The position numbers were made by a program, and so were the translations under genes. A stretch of DNA of 64,000 nucleotides from Allofournierella_A excrementavium. Its GTDB lineage: Bacteria; Bacillota; Clostridia; Oscillospirales; Ruminococcaceae. Below are positions 63,117 to 64,000 of the stretch, piece after piece. The notes beneath the pieces were generated by a model. The model did not search any database, had not been told where the DNA came from, and saw nothing but the letters and a program-made list of their open reading frames with translations. Position 1 is the first letter of the stretch. Every line of letters starts with the position of its first letter. The stretch spans positions 1 through 64,000 of the forward strand of contig DWVE01000062.1 of NCBI GenBank assembly GCA_019120375.1. Reading direction: 5' to 3'.

Positions 63117-63141
63117 CAGCACAGGGAAGGAGTGCGGCGTA

Positions 63142-63648
63142 ATGCCAAAAAACAAGTTTCAGGCGGCGGTTTTCGGCGTCATCATGTCCTACGCCATGGC
63201 CATCGGGATGGAGGTCTACAACGTGGCCATGCGGGAGGGCGTGCAGCTCACGCCGGGAGGCCTGAGCAATATGACCAACATCGTTTTTCTGGGGGCTCTG
63301 GAAGAAGCGTGGTATATGGGCCTTCTGGTGGTTCTGTTTTCCAATTTGTGGGGCAACCGGCTTGGTGTTGCCATCGGGGCCCGCTGGTGCGATGCCCGGC
63401 GGGACTCTCCTGCCTTCTGCCAGCTGATGCGGCAGGCAGGCACAGTGGCTGTGATGTGCCCCACCATGAGCCTGGTGGCCACCATCCTGTTTTACGGGAT
63501 ACTGGGCGGCACGCCTGTGTTTCAGCTGCCCGCCGTCTGGGTGGGCACCGTGCTGAAAAACTTCCCTATGGCCTTTTTCTGGAATATGTTCGCCGCGTCC
63601 CCGTTCACCCGCTGGGCCTTCCGGCGGCTGTTTGCGGTCAAAGGCTGA
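63142..63648 (+). CDS. DUF2798-like four-helix membrane protein
   Basis: A 168-residue protein with two similar halves. Each starts with a phenylalanine/glycine-rich helix: FQAAVFGVIMSYAMAIGMEV then, after residue 85, AGTVAVMCPTMSLVATILFYG; each ends with a NLWGNRL- or PFTRWAF-like segment. Such DUF2798 repeats occur in small membrane proteins of unknown function. ATG 63142 is behind AAGGAG with a long 11-base spacer. Expressed from its own promoter behind a terminator-like hairpin. Confidence 0.75.
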   Translation: MPKNKFQAAVFGVIMSYAMAIGMEVYNVAMREGVQLTPGGLSNMTNIVFLGALEEAWYMGLLVVLFSNLWGNRLGVAIGARWCDARRDSPAFCQLMRQAGTVAVMCPTMSLVATILFYGILGGTPVFQLPAVWVGTVLKNFPMAFFWNMFAASPFTRWAFRRLFAVKG

Positions 63649-63668
63649 CTGCCTTTTGCGGAAAAAAA

Positions 63669-63698
63669 CGCCCTGCCTTCGTCCATGGAGGCAGGGCG
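63669..63698. terminator. Bidirectional terminator between the DUF2798-like and MATE genes
   Basis: CGCCCTGCCT paired with AGGCAGGGCG around a 10-base loop; A7 before it gives T7 on the minus strand. Confidence 0.85.
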
Positions 63699-63706
63699 CT
63701 TTCTGT

Positions 63707-64000
63707 TTATTGGAACTGCTGGATGTACCGGGCCGAGCGGCGGAACCGCCAGTACACATAGAGGGAGAGCAGAACGGTCAGGCTGTCTGCCACGGTCTGG
63801 GACCAGACCGGCCCATACATGCCCACAAGGGCGTTCAGCAAAAACAGCATGGGGATGTTCAGCACCAGCCACCGGGTCACGCCCAGGAACAGGGCGATGC
63901 GCCCCTGGCCGAAGGCCTGGAAGAGATACACAGTGAAAAAGCTCAGGAACATCAGCGGCGTGGCCAGCACCCGGATGCGCAAAAACTGCGAGGCCAGCTC
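63707..64000 (-). CDS. C-terminal end of a MATE-family efflux transporter (runs off the window)
   Basis: The last 97 residues of a minus-strand protein whose start is beyond base 64000. QFLRIRVLATPLMFLSFFTVY LFQ-type text, then a helix pair and GPVWSQTVADSLTVLLSLYVYWRF, matches the tenth to twelfth helices of DinF/NorM-type MATE proteins, with the YLRIR segment as a hallmark. Substrates are drugs or organic cations, sodium- or proton-driven. Followed by a bidirectional terminator. Confidence 0.85.
   Translation of the reverse strand, partial: ELASQFLRIRVLATPLMFLSFFTVYLFQAFGQGRIALFLGVTRWLVLNIPMLFLLNALVGMYGPVWSQTVADSLTVLLSLYVYWRFRRSARYIQQFQ

Noticed and set aside
1..64000. CRISPR arrays, rRNA genes or integrase-flanked attachment sites
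   Set aside because: No repeat-spacer pattern, no rRNA sequence and no integrase were found; neither tRNA-Arg gene has a duplicated 3' end nearby in the window.

Overview
The window is a chromosomal segment of a GC-rich, low-redundancy Firmicute, most likely a gut member of the Clostridia (Oscillospirales/Ruminococcaceae-like). The signs are AGGAGG-type ribosome binding sites before nearly every gene, many intrinsic terminators, an arginine deiminase operon, GH65/beta-phosphoglucomutase sugar phosphorolysis, YfcC-family carriers and a type IV pilus-like cluster of clostridial style. Species cannot be fixed from the sequence alone.

Layout. 1-2.3 kb: the 5' end of an IS3-type transposase gene, a microbial poly(ADP-ribose) glycohydrolase-like gene and a LysR regulator. 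2.4-7.2 kb: a LysR-divergent operon (DASS anion symporter, membrane-anchored exported protein, archaeal-type phosphoglycerate mutase, beta-CASP metallohydrolase). 7.3-9.0 kb: a decayed prophage scar carrying a minor-capsid protein with a toxin-like C-terminus (frame-shifted at an A7 run), a coupled putative immunity gene, a capsid fragment and a second small acidic gene. 9.3-22.5 kb: carbohydrate island with a GH20 hexosaminidase, then a LacI-controlled divergon (ABC importer, GH31, beta-phosphoglucomutase on one side; an (alpha/alpha)6 glycosidase and a GH65 phosphorylase-family enzyme on the other). 22.5-26.7 kb: SDR/TetR pair, zinc-dependent dehydrogenase, YggS and UPF0340.

26.9-40.4 kb is the most unusual part: three transcription units that share a palindromic operator (TATAACGTTATA core) and surround a GntR/UTRA regulator. 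They encode two FrlC-like epimerases, one FrlB-like SIS deglycase, two FrlD-like PfkB kinases, two amidohydrolases, YjbQ, an SGNH hydrolase, BtpA, an FGGY kinase, a zinc-ribbon membrane protein and a YfcC-type carrier (with a one-base frameshift). This looks like a catabolic regulon for glycated amino acids or related sugar-amine conjugates, richer than the known frl operon.

40.9-49.5 kb is an arginine locus: arcA, ornithine carbamoyltransferase, carbamate kinase, an arginine/ornithine-type carrier, a regulator with two AraC-type DNA-binding domains, argR, argS and tRNA-Arg(CCG). 49.8-62.6 kb: a membrane GGDEF-EAL-GGDEF protein (one-base frameshift), a transglutaminase-like lipoprotein, a compact pilus-like operon (GspF/PilC, four small pseudopilin-like proteins, PilT, a BTAD regulator), and a 1021-residue surface protein with MBG-like domains and a three-helix C-terminal anchor. 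The window ends with tRNA-Arg(ACG), a DUF2798-like membrane protein behind a promoter-proximal terminator hairpin, and the 3' end of a MATE exporter gene.
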